64,000 nt of DNA, taken from assembly GCF_029867415.1 (NCBI RefSeq), contig NC_081184.1:76854364-76918363 (forward strand), read 5' to 3'. The notes below the pieces were generated by a model, which saw nothing but the letters and a program-made list of their open reading frames with translations, did no database searches and was not told the origin of the DNA. Each line of letters begins with the position of its first letter. Positions within the stretch are counted from its first letter, which is position 1. Shown here one piece after another: positions 48,758 to 59,093 of the stretch. Made by a program: the position numbers and the translations under genes. The DNA comes from Vicia villosa (Eukaryota; Streptophyta; Magnoliopsida; Fabales; Fabaceae).

Positions 48758-51142
48758 CTTGAACTTCTACCCTCGCATAACTTCCACTTCTATTTTCTTT
48801 ATCCTCAACACAGAAGAGAAAAATCTTCTTTGTCCTCTTTTAACCTATTTCTCAAATCAAATTCACTCATGGCGTCTTCTTCAAATGCTCTTCAACCCAT
48901 TCAAAAATTCCAACGTCCTACACAGATAAAGAATCAAGAACACCTTCCAGAACCAAATGAAGCAGAGGCGCGCGCTATCTACGCTTCTCAGGTAATCATC
49001 CCTTTTGAACTTTCTGGAAAAACTCATGCTTTCATGGGTCCGTTACCAGGACGAAGTAACCCCTCTTTGAGTAAATTTTTCCCTGCCTATTACAAAACTA
49101 GGCCCTTAGTTAGCAAGAATAAGATAGATGATGAAGGTCACCCAGTCTCAGCTAACCTTGATAGCCCAAAAGAGACCTCAACTGAAACTCCTTTGGTCTT
49201 AGAGAAAATTAGGTTAAACTATGTAACCAATTTTGTGAAAGTCTTTAGGTCAATCCCTTTAGCAAAGGATCCTGAACTGTATTATGCTTGGCTAACGAAG
49301 GTAGAAAAGCAAAAAGCGCCTTTCTGGAAACAACTAGGGATTTATGATTTAATCCAATTATCCAAAACAGGTTTAGAATATAACCAAACCATGTTAGTAG
49401 CGTCAGTTTACTTCTGGGATGCTTCTCACAATACCTTTCACCTTCCATGCGGGATGGTTACCCCTACCCTCTTCGATGTAGCTGCTATCACAGGGCTTCG
49501 ACCAACTGGAGAAACCTTCGACCCCAATTTCATGGATACTGACACCATTCAATTTAACGAAGCAACAGTCACTTATACTGCCTTCATTCAGCAATACCAC
49601 AACGAAACGGACCCAGACGTTTCTGACGAAGAACACATAGAATTTCTAGCACTTTGGCTCTCGAGATGCGTCTTTTGCTCTAGATCCATACAGGTAGCAA
49701 AAAGATATCTTTGTATGGCTAACCAGCTAAATGCTGGGATAAATTTAAACCTAGGCCAATTAATTCTAGGACTTCTTTATGAGAATCTTGGTGAAGCAAC
49801 GGACCTTGTTAAGAACTACAAAACAGGATCTCTCCTTTTCGCTGGTCCTTTCTGGTTGTTGCAACTATGGCTTAATGCCACTTTTGAGGCTCACCTCCCA
49901 TATAAAAATGTTGTGGATGAAGAAAGTGCAGCCATAAAGGATCGAACAGTGGAAGGAACCAGATTGGCTTACCTAACTCCAAAGGAAGAAAGTGGCAAAC
50001 TTCGTGAAACTTTCTTGGCATTCATAATGATGTTCGCTAAACGTTATCAATTCACTCCTTCGATGGCTCCATTCGTACAACGTATGGTGGGTCCCGAATG
50101 GTTTACTCGAGAGTTTCCAGCAACTTCTCCTAATCAACAAGCTGAATCTATGGCCATCTGGGAAGCTTTCCTCACCCCAAAGCTGTTATATCACTGACTT
50201 CGATCTTCAAAAAGTCATTGTTGTCTCCTTTGCTATCAACCAAATCTGGTTTCAAGACAATTTGGGTTGGTTCAACTCAAACCAAAGTGTTTGTATGACA
50301 AAAGGAATCACATGTGTCTACACACTTCGCATCTGGAAGAAGATGAATATGAATCAAAAATCTCCCAATATGTTGGCATCACCACTTTGTCTCCCGTTTC
50401 TTTCGAGCCTGCTTTTTATTCTACCATAGATTTTCATCAATGGTGGACAGAATATTATTCTACGCAAATCTTCGATGCTGAAAGCCTTACTTGGGAACTA
50501 ACTGAAGCTTTTACTGATGTGTAGGAGAATTTCCAGAAAGGTACTTCGACTCATATTAAAGAAATCCAAGCATTTCAAAAGTTCTTTGAAACTATCTACA
50601 GGCTTGATGACCTTAGTCGGACCGTTCATGAGGTTGCGGTTACTTTACATGAAAAGTTTTCTGCTAAACTAGATAAGTTGAAATTGCCTACGTCTGTTCA
50701 ACGTGAACTACGTTATAAAGTGGCTTTTGAACTTCATCCTCCAAAATTTCCTCCACTTCCTAGTGCTGATTTTGGGGTGGCCTTAAGCCCTCCTTTTCCA
50801 GACTGGTTTGTGTGTGGGAATCTCATAAAAATTCTTCAGGAAGAATCTAAAAAACGTGCTGAACGAGTGGTCCCGACTAAGCATACCTTGGATACTTTCA
50901 AAGGACATCTTCATATAGATCTTGAGCACGTTCGCATTTTGACTCCAATACCTGAAGGTTGGGGTTTAGACAATCCTTCGACTAATTTTTCCTTTTCCAT
51001 TGAAATACTGATTTATATTTTGTTCACAGCTGTTGCTCGAAAGAGACAAATCAAGGGAGCCCCTGTACAAAAGGGTTCTGGAACTTCGAGGAACACTAGG
51101 GCGAGTGGGAGTGATTCTGTCACCACTGTCAAGAAGCCTACG

Positions 51143-51216
51143 GTACATGGATACCTTATATTTTAACTTGTGAAATTTAATGAATATCACTCACTTGGTT
51201 TTAATATGTACTTCAG
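51143..51216 (+). other. Predicted intron 1 of the antisense gene (74 bp)
   Basis: Donor ACG|GTACAT, acceptor TACTTCAG|AAC. Phase 0; removes a TAA. Confidence 0.65.
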
Positions 51217-51483
51217 AACTCGAAACCTCCAGCGTCTTTGAAGCGAAAAGTTCCTCCTACAGCCGTCTCGGACGATGAAGATAAATCTCCTCCTCGCACC
51301 AGACAAACGATAAAGTAAAGACAGAAAGCTGCCACCCCTTCAGCCAAAGGAAAGGGATCTGGGACTTCGAAGCTCACTTCTTCGAGTGACAAGGTATCTT
51401 CTGAGGACTCACCCTTGAAGGCTGCTAGTACTATTCCCATCGTGGAGAGTCATAACTCCAGTCCAGACAACATTCCAACCAAG

Positions 51484-51563
51484 GTATTTGGGTTTCACAA
51501 TTTAATCATTTCCTTACATTCTAATTCTAATGATTAAGCTCACATTTTACCTTGTAAATGCAG
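51484..51563 (+). other. Predicted intron 2 of the antisense gene (80 bp)
   Basis: Donor AAG|GTATTT, acceptor AATGCAG|GAT. Phase 0; AT-rich with in-frame stops. Confidence 0.7.
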
Positions 51564-51633
51564 GATGATGCTGGTACTGCTACTTCTGATCTAAAAACCT
51601 CAAGTTTACACATTGACCTTGACAACCTTCGAG

Positions 51634-51715
51634 GTAAATATCCGCTCTTTCGAATGACAGATGAAATTTTTGCCCCTCTTTTTTCGTTTTGATCGACTCT
51701 AACTGTCAATCGCAG
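51634..51715 (+). other. Predicted intron 3 of the antisense gene (82 bp)
   Basis: Donor GAG|GTAAAT, acceptor ATCGCAG|GTA. Phase 1, rebuilding a Gly codon. Confidence 0.7.
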
Positions 51716-52271
51716 GTATTTCTCAACACAAATCTCATATGCTTTCTCCCTTTCTCGAAGACACTCAACCTCTTGCAACCATCATTCCGACTGCGTCTAC
51801 TGAAGAAAGCCATTCAAATGATGAGTCTCCACCCATTCATCAAGATGAAACTATGGAGGAGAACCCGCAATGTTCGAATAGTGGTAACGCAGCTGGACAA
51901 CCAACTGGCAGCGAAGACACTATATCTGAACAAGATGCTGCAGAAGAAACTTCCAAACTGCCTACACTTGGTTCTAATGAAACTTCGAACCTTGGGACTA
52001 CAGTCACTCCTGTGACTACTTCGAAGCAAGCCCCTGCGATGCTTACTCCCTCAAAACTAGAGCAACTCAAGAAAACTGATCCTGTGAGCTTCCTCAAGAT
52101 GAATTAACTGAAGTGGCGCAGTCGGGGATTCGACACTTCGAGACGGCACAGAAGCTAGTGCCAGAGATTGAAGAACTGAAAAGACAACAGGCATTGATCG
52201 AACGTCATATGTCCTTATGGGAGATCCAGTACTCGAAGATAAAAGATAATCTTCCCAAAGATTTTAATTAG

Positions 52272-52722
52272 CCACTTTGGACCTTAGATTACTCTTCTTG
52301 TATTCCGTACTTAGTTTATTTTGTAATCGAACTTCCTCCAAAATCTATATGCAATTTTATCTTTCGCACATCTAATTTTGAAGTTGTCATGAGTAGTATT
52401 TTAGCAATTCTTAAAATTTGCCAAAATATATTTTTATTTGTCACAATGATTTTAATAAATGTAACCACGTGACATGATTACCCTTCGTAGCCCCTTGAAC
52501 CTAGACTTGACGTTTCCACTTCCCTTAGCCATAACCATCATTAAATGATGACATCACCTTTTTCAAAACGTCTATTTGAGACGTGCGTGCATCAGTTTTC
52601 AATCATGATTACTTTTCAACTTCCAAGGCGGGAAACGGCGGAGGCCATAACTTCTCTTGGGCATACCAAACGCAGTCCAATCAATAATCAAGACATAAAC
52701 CGTTCCTTCTACCAACATAGTC
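52272..52722 (+). other. Region between the two antisense genes
   Basis: Likely terminator of the first antisense gene and promoter region of the second. No coding motif. Confidence 0.4.
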
Positions 52723-52730
52723 TATATAAG
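52723..52730 (+). promoter_or_regulatory. TATA box of the second antisense gene
   Basis: TATATAAG in AGTCTATATAAGGCG, 116 nt upstream of ATG 52846; a good plant TATA match. Confidence 0.55.
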
Positions 52731-52845
52731 GCGTTAGCGTTCTACTCCTTTCTTCACACTTTGACTAAACTCTTATCAATATTTTTCTCTCTTCCTCTTG
52801 CATCCTCTCAAACACAGAGTTTAACAAAATCTTTTTCTTTCTCAA

Positions 52846-53577
52846 ATGGCGCAACCCTTAACCTACAATACCATCAGATCTTGTATCAAGAAAGAGTTCA
52901 AACTTTCTGAGGAGGAGTTTGATGAAAACCATACCAGCTTCAACGCACTCTTTGCTAACCAACATCTTCATTTCTATCCTGAAATCCTGGAGGGATCTAT
53001 TTATCCCAATATGTTAGCAGATTTCTGGATGTTTGCGTCTCTGCGCATAGATCCGGAAGGGAGGACCACTATCGTATCTGAGGTTCGAATGGCTCACATT
53101 ACCATCACTCCTTCCACCATCTCCGACTTGCTGAGATGCGAAAATTTTGGAGAAGCTTTTGATGGCAACACCATCAACATGACCACCTATCGTATGTTGA
53201 GGACCCTCATGGAAAAGGACCCTTTTAGTAATAAAGTCATCAAGATTTGGCACCAGCTTTTTGTGGGCAACTTCCGCCCACGAAGCCATAACCTAGACAA
53301 CATCATGATGGAGGATCTGGAGTTTATACTCCGTGCCCTCCGGGGAAAGAAGATAAACTTTCCGTTGCTAATCTTCAAAGGGCTTGTCGAAGCTGTTTCC
53401 ATGGCTGCTTCTCGCCAAGGTGTGGTCACGTGTCTTCCTTATGGAAGATTCTTGTCCTATATGTTCCTCAAAAAGGGCATAGTGAGAAGAATGCGCAATT
53501 CGGGGTCTCTGGACATGTTCGAAGTAGAAAGCTTGCCCCTACTATCCTTGGAAGGCTTAGATCAAAGGATTAACTAG
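52846..53577 (+). CDS. Second antisense protein of element E, putative plant transposon protein
   Basis: An intact 243-codon ORF starts MAQPLTYNTIRSCIKKEF (context CAAATGGC). It resembles the 'putative plant transposon protein' domain found as extra ORFs in Tat elements, for example YPNMLADFWMFASLRID, VRMAHITITPSTISDLLRC and LVEAVSMAASRQGVVTCLPYG. No catalytic motif is visible. It runs on the plus strand and converges with the integrase end at 53857; only about 280 bp separate the two stops. With its own TATA box it may be transcribed separately. It is the only uninterrupted extra gene in the window, though a C-terminal truncation by the TAG at 53575 cannot be excluded. Confidence 0.65.
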   Translation: MAQPLTYNTIRSCIKKEFKLSEEEFDENHTSFNALFANQHLHFYPEILEGSIYPNMLADFWMFASLRIDPEGRTTIVSEVRMAHITITPSTISDLLRCENFGEAFDGNTINMTTYRMLRTLMEKDPFSNKVIKIWHQLFVGNFRPRSHNLDNIMMEDLEFILRALRGKKINFPLLIFKGLVEAVSMAASRQGVVTCLPYGRFLSYMFLKKGIVRRMRNSGSLDMFEVESLPLLSLEGLDQRIN

Positions 53578-53856
53578 AGGGTGCTTTGTTTGAGGCTTAG
53601 ATGAAGGCGTTATAGGCCTTGGTTTTATTTTGGATGCTTTTTTTTGTTAACCTCTAGTATATTTCTTTTCATTTGTAGTCCTTTTGTTAATGGAAACATA
53701 ATCTTTTCCAGAAATGTAATGTATTCCAATCTTAATGAAATGCATTTTGATACTGCTTTGTCTGTGTTTATTTTACTTACCGCATAACACTTTTGAACAT
53801 AGAGCCATTTTGGTGCTTGTTCAACCATTTTGGCCTACGTAGCATCCTTTGAATAT

Positions 53857-55167
53857 CTACGTTTTTGCAATCTTAACTTCGTGCATGCTTGGTTTGTGTC
53901 TTTTCAGATACTTTCCATTTACCCTTAAAATCCTACGATCTTCTGCCAATTCTTCTATCTCATAAGCGTTATTTGAGAACACTTTCAAGATTCGAAAAGG
54001 GCCTTCCCAATGTGGGGACCATTTACCTAACGCTTGATTCTTTCGATCTATAGGTAAAATAGCTTTCCAAACTAAGTTATTACTGATAAACGTTTTACCT
54101 TTCACCTTTTTATTGTATGCTCTGGACACTCTTTCTCTTTGTCTTTTTATCATCTCCAATGCTCGAAGTCTGTCTTCGTCCAAATCTACTAATTCATTCA
54201 TCATCAATTCCCAGTAAGTGTTTGGAGGAATTTCTGATTGCCTTTGGATTCTGACTGATTGCAGGTATATTTCGACTGGAAGCACCGCGTCGTGTCCAAA
54301 CGTCAATTGGAAAGGTGTTGTGTTTGTAGCTTCTTTTGGCGATGTTCGACAAGCCCAAAGCGCTTGGTCCAAAGTTTTATGCCAATTCTTGGGTTTTTTC
54401 CCTACATGTTTCTTTATAAGACCAATTATTATCTTATTTGCTGCTTCGACTTGTCCATTTGCCTGAGCATAGTAAGGTGTAGAGGTAAACAACTTGAACC
54501 CCATATCTTTGGCGAAATCTTGCATCTTTCGCCCAGTGAACACTGATCCTTGGTCTGTGGTTATACTTTCTGGGATTCCGAACCTGTATATGATGTGTTT
54601 TTGAATAAACTCAATCACAGCCTCCTGATCCACATTCGCAAGTGGTATCGCTTCGACCCATTTTGTGAAGTAGTCTATTCCTACCAAAATATATCTTTGA
54701 CCTCTAGAAGACTTGGGGTGAATTTCTCCAATTAAGTCTAATGCCCAACCTCTAAAAGACCATGGTTTTATTATTGAACTTAACTCGTTTGCAGGAGCAT
54801 GTTGAATACCTGCATGTTCTTGATATTCCTGACAACCCTTTGCAAATTCTATGCAATCTTTCAACATAGAAGGCCAATACATCCCGTATCGAAACAAAAG
54901 CCATTTCATTTTGTGCCCCGCTTGGTGCGCACCACATGCTCCGCTATGTACATTTGAGAGAGCCAAATATGCTTCTGCTTCGCCCAGACACTTTAATAAA
55001 ACTCCTTCGGGAGTTTTCTTAAACAATTCATTTCCCATTAAAAAGTATGATAAAGCTCGATATTTTACCTTTCTATCCGTGTCTGTCGAAGGATCTTTTA
55101 AATAGTTCACAATTGGACTTCTCCAATCTGGGTCTACTAAAGAGTCTATATTCAAAACTTCAAACTC
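53857..55167 (-). pseudogene. Element E integrase, broken
   Basis: Zinc-finger His residues lie in HSGACGAHQAGHK, but the last ligand of the HHCC set is changed: the motif reads KGCQEYQ, with a Tyr codon at 54823-54825 where Cys is expected. The core has Asp in WALDLIGEI, Asp in TTDQGS and Glu in GQVEAANK, all present. The C-terminal domain has the WEGPFRI motif, and the protein ends PSMHEVKIAKT. A TAA at 55168-55170 cuts it from the RT-RNase H frame; sequence on both sides stays in one frame. Integrase joins cDNA to host DNA with 5-bp duplications. Confidence 0.87.
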
Positions 55168-57480
55168 TTATTTGTTGGCAAAACCTAATTGTGAGTTCTC
55201 CAAGTCACTTGGGGAGAGCCTGGTAGCCATTGCCTTGCCTCTTACTTCGATCAGCACTTCTAGTTTTTCTTTTGATACCCTGTATCCTGAAGCTAACTGT
55301 GCCAAATCATTCGCTTCTTGATTTTTCAACCTTGAAATGTGATTTAAATCCACGTACTCGAATTTTTTGAGCAGCCTATTTGCTATGACAAAATACATGA
55401 TCAAATTTTCTGTGATACATTTGTATTCTTTCGTCAACTGCTTAATCACTAGTTCAGAGTCTCCTTTAATTTCGACTCTAGTTTCCCCCAATTCTAACAA
55501 AGCTTCAAGTCCAGCAATCAGTGCTTCGTATTCAGCTTCGTTGTTGGAGCATAAGGGACCTTCAATTTTGTACTTGAGCTTTGTTGGAATTCCATCAGGA
55601 GAAATTATTAGTGTTCCAACGCCAGTTCCTTCTTTATGGGTTGAACCATCGAAGTATAGCTTCCAAGGCTTCAATTCTACGTATTGTTGAGGGTTTTCAA
55701 CCACTGCATGGTCAACAATGAAATCTGATACGATCTGACCTTTCATTGCTTTAAGGGGTTGAAATATCAAAGAGTACTCAGTAAGGGCCAACGCCCATTT
55801 GCCAATTCGACTATGCAATATAGGCTTTGATAGCATGTGTTTAATCACATCACAATGAGACGAAACATAAACATCAACTGGCTTTATATAATACTTTAGT
55901 TTGATACAAGAGAAATATAGACAAAGGCAGAGTTTTTCTATTGCACTATACCTAGTCTCTGCATCATTGAGTACTCTACTTAAGTAATAAATGGCTCTTT
56001 CGATGCCATTATCATCTTCTTGAGCTAACATGCTACCTATTGTATTATCTGATGCTGAAATATACAGGCGCATGTGTTTCTTCCCACTTGGGGGAGATAA
56101 TATTGGTGGATGCATCAAGTATTGCTTGATCTTCTCGAAGGCTTCTTGATGTTCAGCACGCCATTCGAACTTTCCTTGCTTTAGTCGAAGTAAAGGAGAA
56201 AAAGCTTGTGTGCGTCCACTCAAGTTAGAGATGAATCTTCTCAAGAAGTTTATCTTTCCCAGTAAAGACTGTAATTCTTTCTTCGTGGGTGGAGGCTTTG
56301 TTTCCATAATAGCCTTTGTTTTATTTTGATTAATTTCTATTCCCTTCTTGTGGACAACGAAGCCCAGGAAATCTCCAGCCTGCACAAAGAAAGCACATTT
56401 AAGGGGGTTCATCTTTAAGCCATGTTTTCTCATTCTCTCGAATGATTGGCTCAGATGGTCCAGATGACTATTATCTGAAACAGATTTCACCACAATGTCA
56501 TCTATGTATACTTGCATGAAAGTTTCTATAAAATCATGGAATATAGAATTCATTGCTCTTTGATAAGTTGCCGTAGCATTTTTTAGACCAAAAGGCATTA
56601 CAACCCATTCGTAGGTGCCTATGGCCCCTGGGCAACGAAAAGCTGTTTTAGACACATCTTCTTCTGCAATGAAGATTTGGTTATACCCAGAATATCCATC
56701 CAACATACTTAGATATTCGAAGCCTGCGGCTGAATCTACTAACATTTCTGCCACAGGCATGGGATATTCATCCTTAGGCGTTGCTGCATTAAGATCACGA
56801 AAATCTATGCATACTCTTAATGAACCGTTCTTTTTAATAACCGGCACAATATTAGCAATCCATTCGACATACCTCGTAGTTCTGATGAACTTGCATCGTA
56901 GAAGTCTTTCGACCTCTGCTTTGATCTTCGAATGAATTTCTGGTGCGAACCTTCTAGGAGTTTGCTTGATGGGCTTTTTCCCTTCCTTTATGGGCAACTT
57001 TAATTCGACTAAATCTCGCCCTAAACCAGGCATCTCGTCGTAATCCCATGCGAAGCAATCTTTGTTCTCCTTCAACAACGCGATGACTTTTGCATTCAAG
57101 GTTGGCTCTAGTTTTGCACTGATGTATGTTACCCTCCTCTGATCTCCATCTCCGAGATTTACTTCTTCGAGTGGGTCTTTGGCTAACATTTTGATATTCG
57201 CCCCCATTGGGTCTTTCTCGAATCCCAAAGGTTCTTCGTCGTAGATTGCATCCAGCCTTTGACTCATCTCCTCTCCTGAGATTTCTTTGGCTTGAACTGG
57301 ATCTTTGAGGAACTGGGGGGTAGGATGTATTCCAGAATCCCTCGTTTCTGCTTCTCTTTGAACCGTACTGACTGTCATGTGTGATAACTCGGCTTCGAGA
57401 GCCGTTTTTCTTTTGTTCTCGGCTATGTAAGCCGAAATATTTTCGAAAAAAGATGCTTCAGACATGACCAACGTCGTCAT
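55168..57480 (-). CDS. Element E reverse transcriptase with two RNase H domains
   Basis: A 770-codon uninterrupted frame. The start ATG at 57480 overlaps the protease frame's stop by 23 bp. After an acidic linker come RT motifs VRVCIDFRDLN-like (LRVCIDFRDLN), LDGYSGYNQI, MPFGLKNATATYQRAM and catalytic YIDD (about 56510-56497). The gypsy RNase H follows (ASDNTIGSMLAQ, YYLSRVL, ETRYSAIEK), then a second RNase H (YFDGSTHKEGTG, NNEAEYEAL, IKGDSELV, NQEANDLAQLA). Acidic residues of both are present. Dual RNase H is established for the Tat clade. It should encode active domains but lacks a linked integrase because of the TAA at its end. Confidence 0.9.
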   Translation of the reverse strand: MTTLVMSEASFFENISAYIAENKRKTALEAELSHMTVSTVQREAETRDSGIHPTPQFLKDPVQAKEISGEEMSQRLDAIYDEEPLGFEKDPMGANIKMLAKDPLEEVNLGDGDQRRVTYISAKLEPTLNAKVIALLKENKDCFAWDYDEMPGLGRDLVELKLPIKEGKKPIKQTPRRFAPEIHSKIKAEVERLLRCKFIRTTRYVEWIANIVPVIKKNGSLRVCIDFRDLNAATPKDEYPMPVAEMLVDSAAGFEYLSMLDGYSGYNQIFIAEEDVSKTAFRCPGAIGTYEWVVMPFGLKNATATYQRAMNSIFHDFIETFMQVYIDDIVVKSVSDNSHLDHLSQSFERMRKHGLKMNPLKCAFFVQAGDFLGFVVHKKGIEINQNKTKAIMETKPPPTKKELQSLLGKINFLRRFISNLSGRTQAFSPLLRLKQGKFEWRAEHQEAFEKIKQYLMHPPILSPPSGKKHMRLYISASDNTIGSMLAQEDDNGIERAIYYLSRVLNDAETRYSAIEKLCLCLYFSCIKLKYYIKPVDVYVSSHCDVIKHMLSKPILHSRIGKWALALTEYSLIFQPLKAMKGQIVSDFIVDHAVVENPQQYVELKPWKLYFDGSTHKEGTGVGTLIISPDGIPTKLKYKIEGPLCSNNEAEYEALIAGLEALLELGETRVEIKGDSELVIKQLTKEYKCITENLIMYFVIANRLLKKFEYVDLNHISRLKNQEANDLAQLASGYRVSKEKLEVLIEVRGKAMATRLSPSDLENSQLGFANK

Positions 57481-58408
57481 CCCAGCCTGTCGGCCGTATT
57501 GTTGGTAAATGCTCCACCGGTGGGGTATCTTCTGGACCGTCCATTATCTCTCTATTCCATTGGAATCCATTAGGATGTAAAGACAAATAGTATAAAGAAT
57601 TTCTGTTTGGAGTGTATATATCTTCAGCAGCATGGCAAGGTCCTATGTTCGTCAAATTCCTGTCGAAACTAGTTTTATTGACCTTATTATTGACTTCATC
57701 CATGTAGTAACTTTGATCTCCTTCGATGTTCCCTACTATGCCATCTTCTCTCCAAATGGTTAGTCTTTGATGCATCATCGAAGGCACAGCCGCCACTCCA
57801 TGGATCCATTCTCTTCCAAGCAAAAGATTGTAATTAGCCTTTGCTGGTATTACCATGAACATCGTTGGCCTGGTGACGGAACCCACAGTTAAATTCACTT
57901 GAATTACTCCTAACGTTTGCCCTATCTTGCCTTCATAGTTGGACAGAACCATGTTATGTGGTCTTATATCAGTATCGAACATACCAATTCTCTTCAACAT
58001 GTATTGGGGCATTAGGTTCACTGCTGCTCCCCCATCTACTAAGACTTTGTTAATGCCAACATTCTCAATCTTGGCTCTTATGTAGAGTGGCTTCAAATGA
58101 TTCCTCATACCTTCATTAGGCCTTTTGAAGAAAGAGTTCTGCTCTTCGACTGCCCCATTGTTCAGCACATAATAACACACAGGTCTGTGTCTTGCCATCT
58201 CTTCCTCATAAGCTTCCTCGCAATCTTCAACTTCTGTTTCTTGGTTAAACTCATGAGGGAGTACTGACACAACATTGCAATTTAGGTTTATCGACGATAC
58301 TCTGTCTGAGTCGAAATCATTTGTCATCCTATCGTCTTCCTTCCAAGGGCTGGAATGCATTTTTTCTTCTTCTTTCTCATTTTCAGAATCGAACAGCTTA
58401 CGCTCCAC
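57458..58408 (-). pseudogene. Element E aspartic protease region
   Basis: Protease with active-site motif VLVDGGAAVNLMP (Asp near 58035) and the later LLLGREWIHG motif. The C-terminal linker ends TIRPTGWDDDVGHV; the PTGWDD word is shared with the linker repeats of element A. The reading frame overlaps the RT frame by 23 bp in a different frame. Upstream it joins the gag frame through shifts near 58400-58450, so its ATG at 58408 is probably internal to a former gag-pro frame. Confidence 0.8.
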
Positions 58409-58499
58409 TTGAGGTTTATTTGCCTTGCCCCCTGCATTGGGATTTGATTGCTACTTGATTCTCCAGTCTCCCTTGGTTTGTATTCCCTTTGGGCTCTCT

Positions 58500-59093
58500 T
58501 CATCCTCTGGTGCCTTCTCCATTGGGATCTAGACATAGGATTTTTGCCTTTGTAGTTCTCCAACCTGTACATCTCTCGATTGCAATCTTGAATTGCTTCC
58601 TATATGCCATTGCAGTTCTTCCTCCTTGGTCCCAACTTCGCCATTTGTTGGTGCTGGCACCAGCTTGCATCCATCTATCCCTGGGTATGTCGGCAGGAAC
58701 TTTGAATGTGACCCTTCGAGCTCTTGGGTGTGGGCTGTCAGGCCTCCTTGATGGGGTCCTGATATCGAACCCATACAAGTTGGGACGAAGTCCCTGAGTT
58801 TCCCGACCCATGTAGAGATACACCCTTTCGAATGATCTTGCTAGTAATTCATAATAAACTGCTCCACACCTAGGGCACAATGCAATCTCAGAGTTATCGT
58901 TGTGACATCTGACCAAGAAACCCACCAAGCTTTCTTCAGTTCTTGGGTACACCTTCAGCAATAAGTTTCCTCCTCTCCAAGGCTGCTCCATTCTTTCTCG
59001 CAGGGCCCTCTCGAAATTGGCTTGAACCCTTCGATTTAGCATAACTGAACATCTTGGGCACATCAGCATTTTTCCACCATTTTCGCATGACAA
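58500..59093 (-). pseudogene. Element E CPRC zinc module between gag and protease
   Basis: About 197 codons with two similar segments: MLMCPRCSVMLNRRVQANFERA and ALCPRCGAVYYELLARSFERV (each written here in part), about 50 residues apart. Each CPRC pair could supply half of a zinc-ribbon site. A basic, proline-rich stretch follows (TPSRRPDSPHPRARRVTF). It overlaps the upstream gag frame near 59063-59093 in another frame, so a frameshift lies there. Function unknown. Confidence 0.6.

Larger units (their letters stand above)
48869..52107 (+). pseudogene. Antisense plant-mobile-domain gene of element E, four exons, broken
   Basis: The start is taken at ATG 48869 (MASSSNALQPIQKFQ); an upstream in-frame ATG is at 48830. 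Residues about 100-400 form an aminotransferase-like plant mobile domain (LGIYDLIQLSKTG, FHLPCGMVTPTLFDVAAITGL, PFWLLQLWLNATF). The same frame continues past TGA 50195-50197 and TAG 50522-50524 (FHQWWTEYYS, PSADFGVALSPPFPDWF) into a Ser/Pro-rich, low-complexity tail. Three short introns keep the frame: 51143-51216, 51484-51563 and 51634-51715. A further TAA is at 51316-51318. After 52080 another frame stays open to 52271 (a coiled coil with EELKRQQALIER), so a frameshift is likely. The cellular relatives MAIN and MAIL1 act in silencing and development; the role in the transposon is unknown. Confidence 0.75.
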
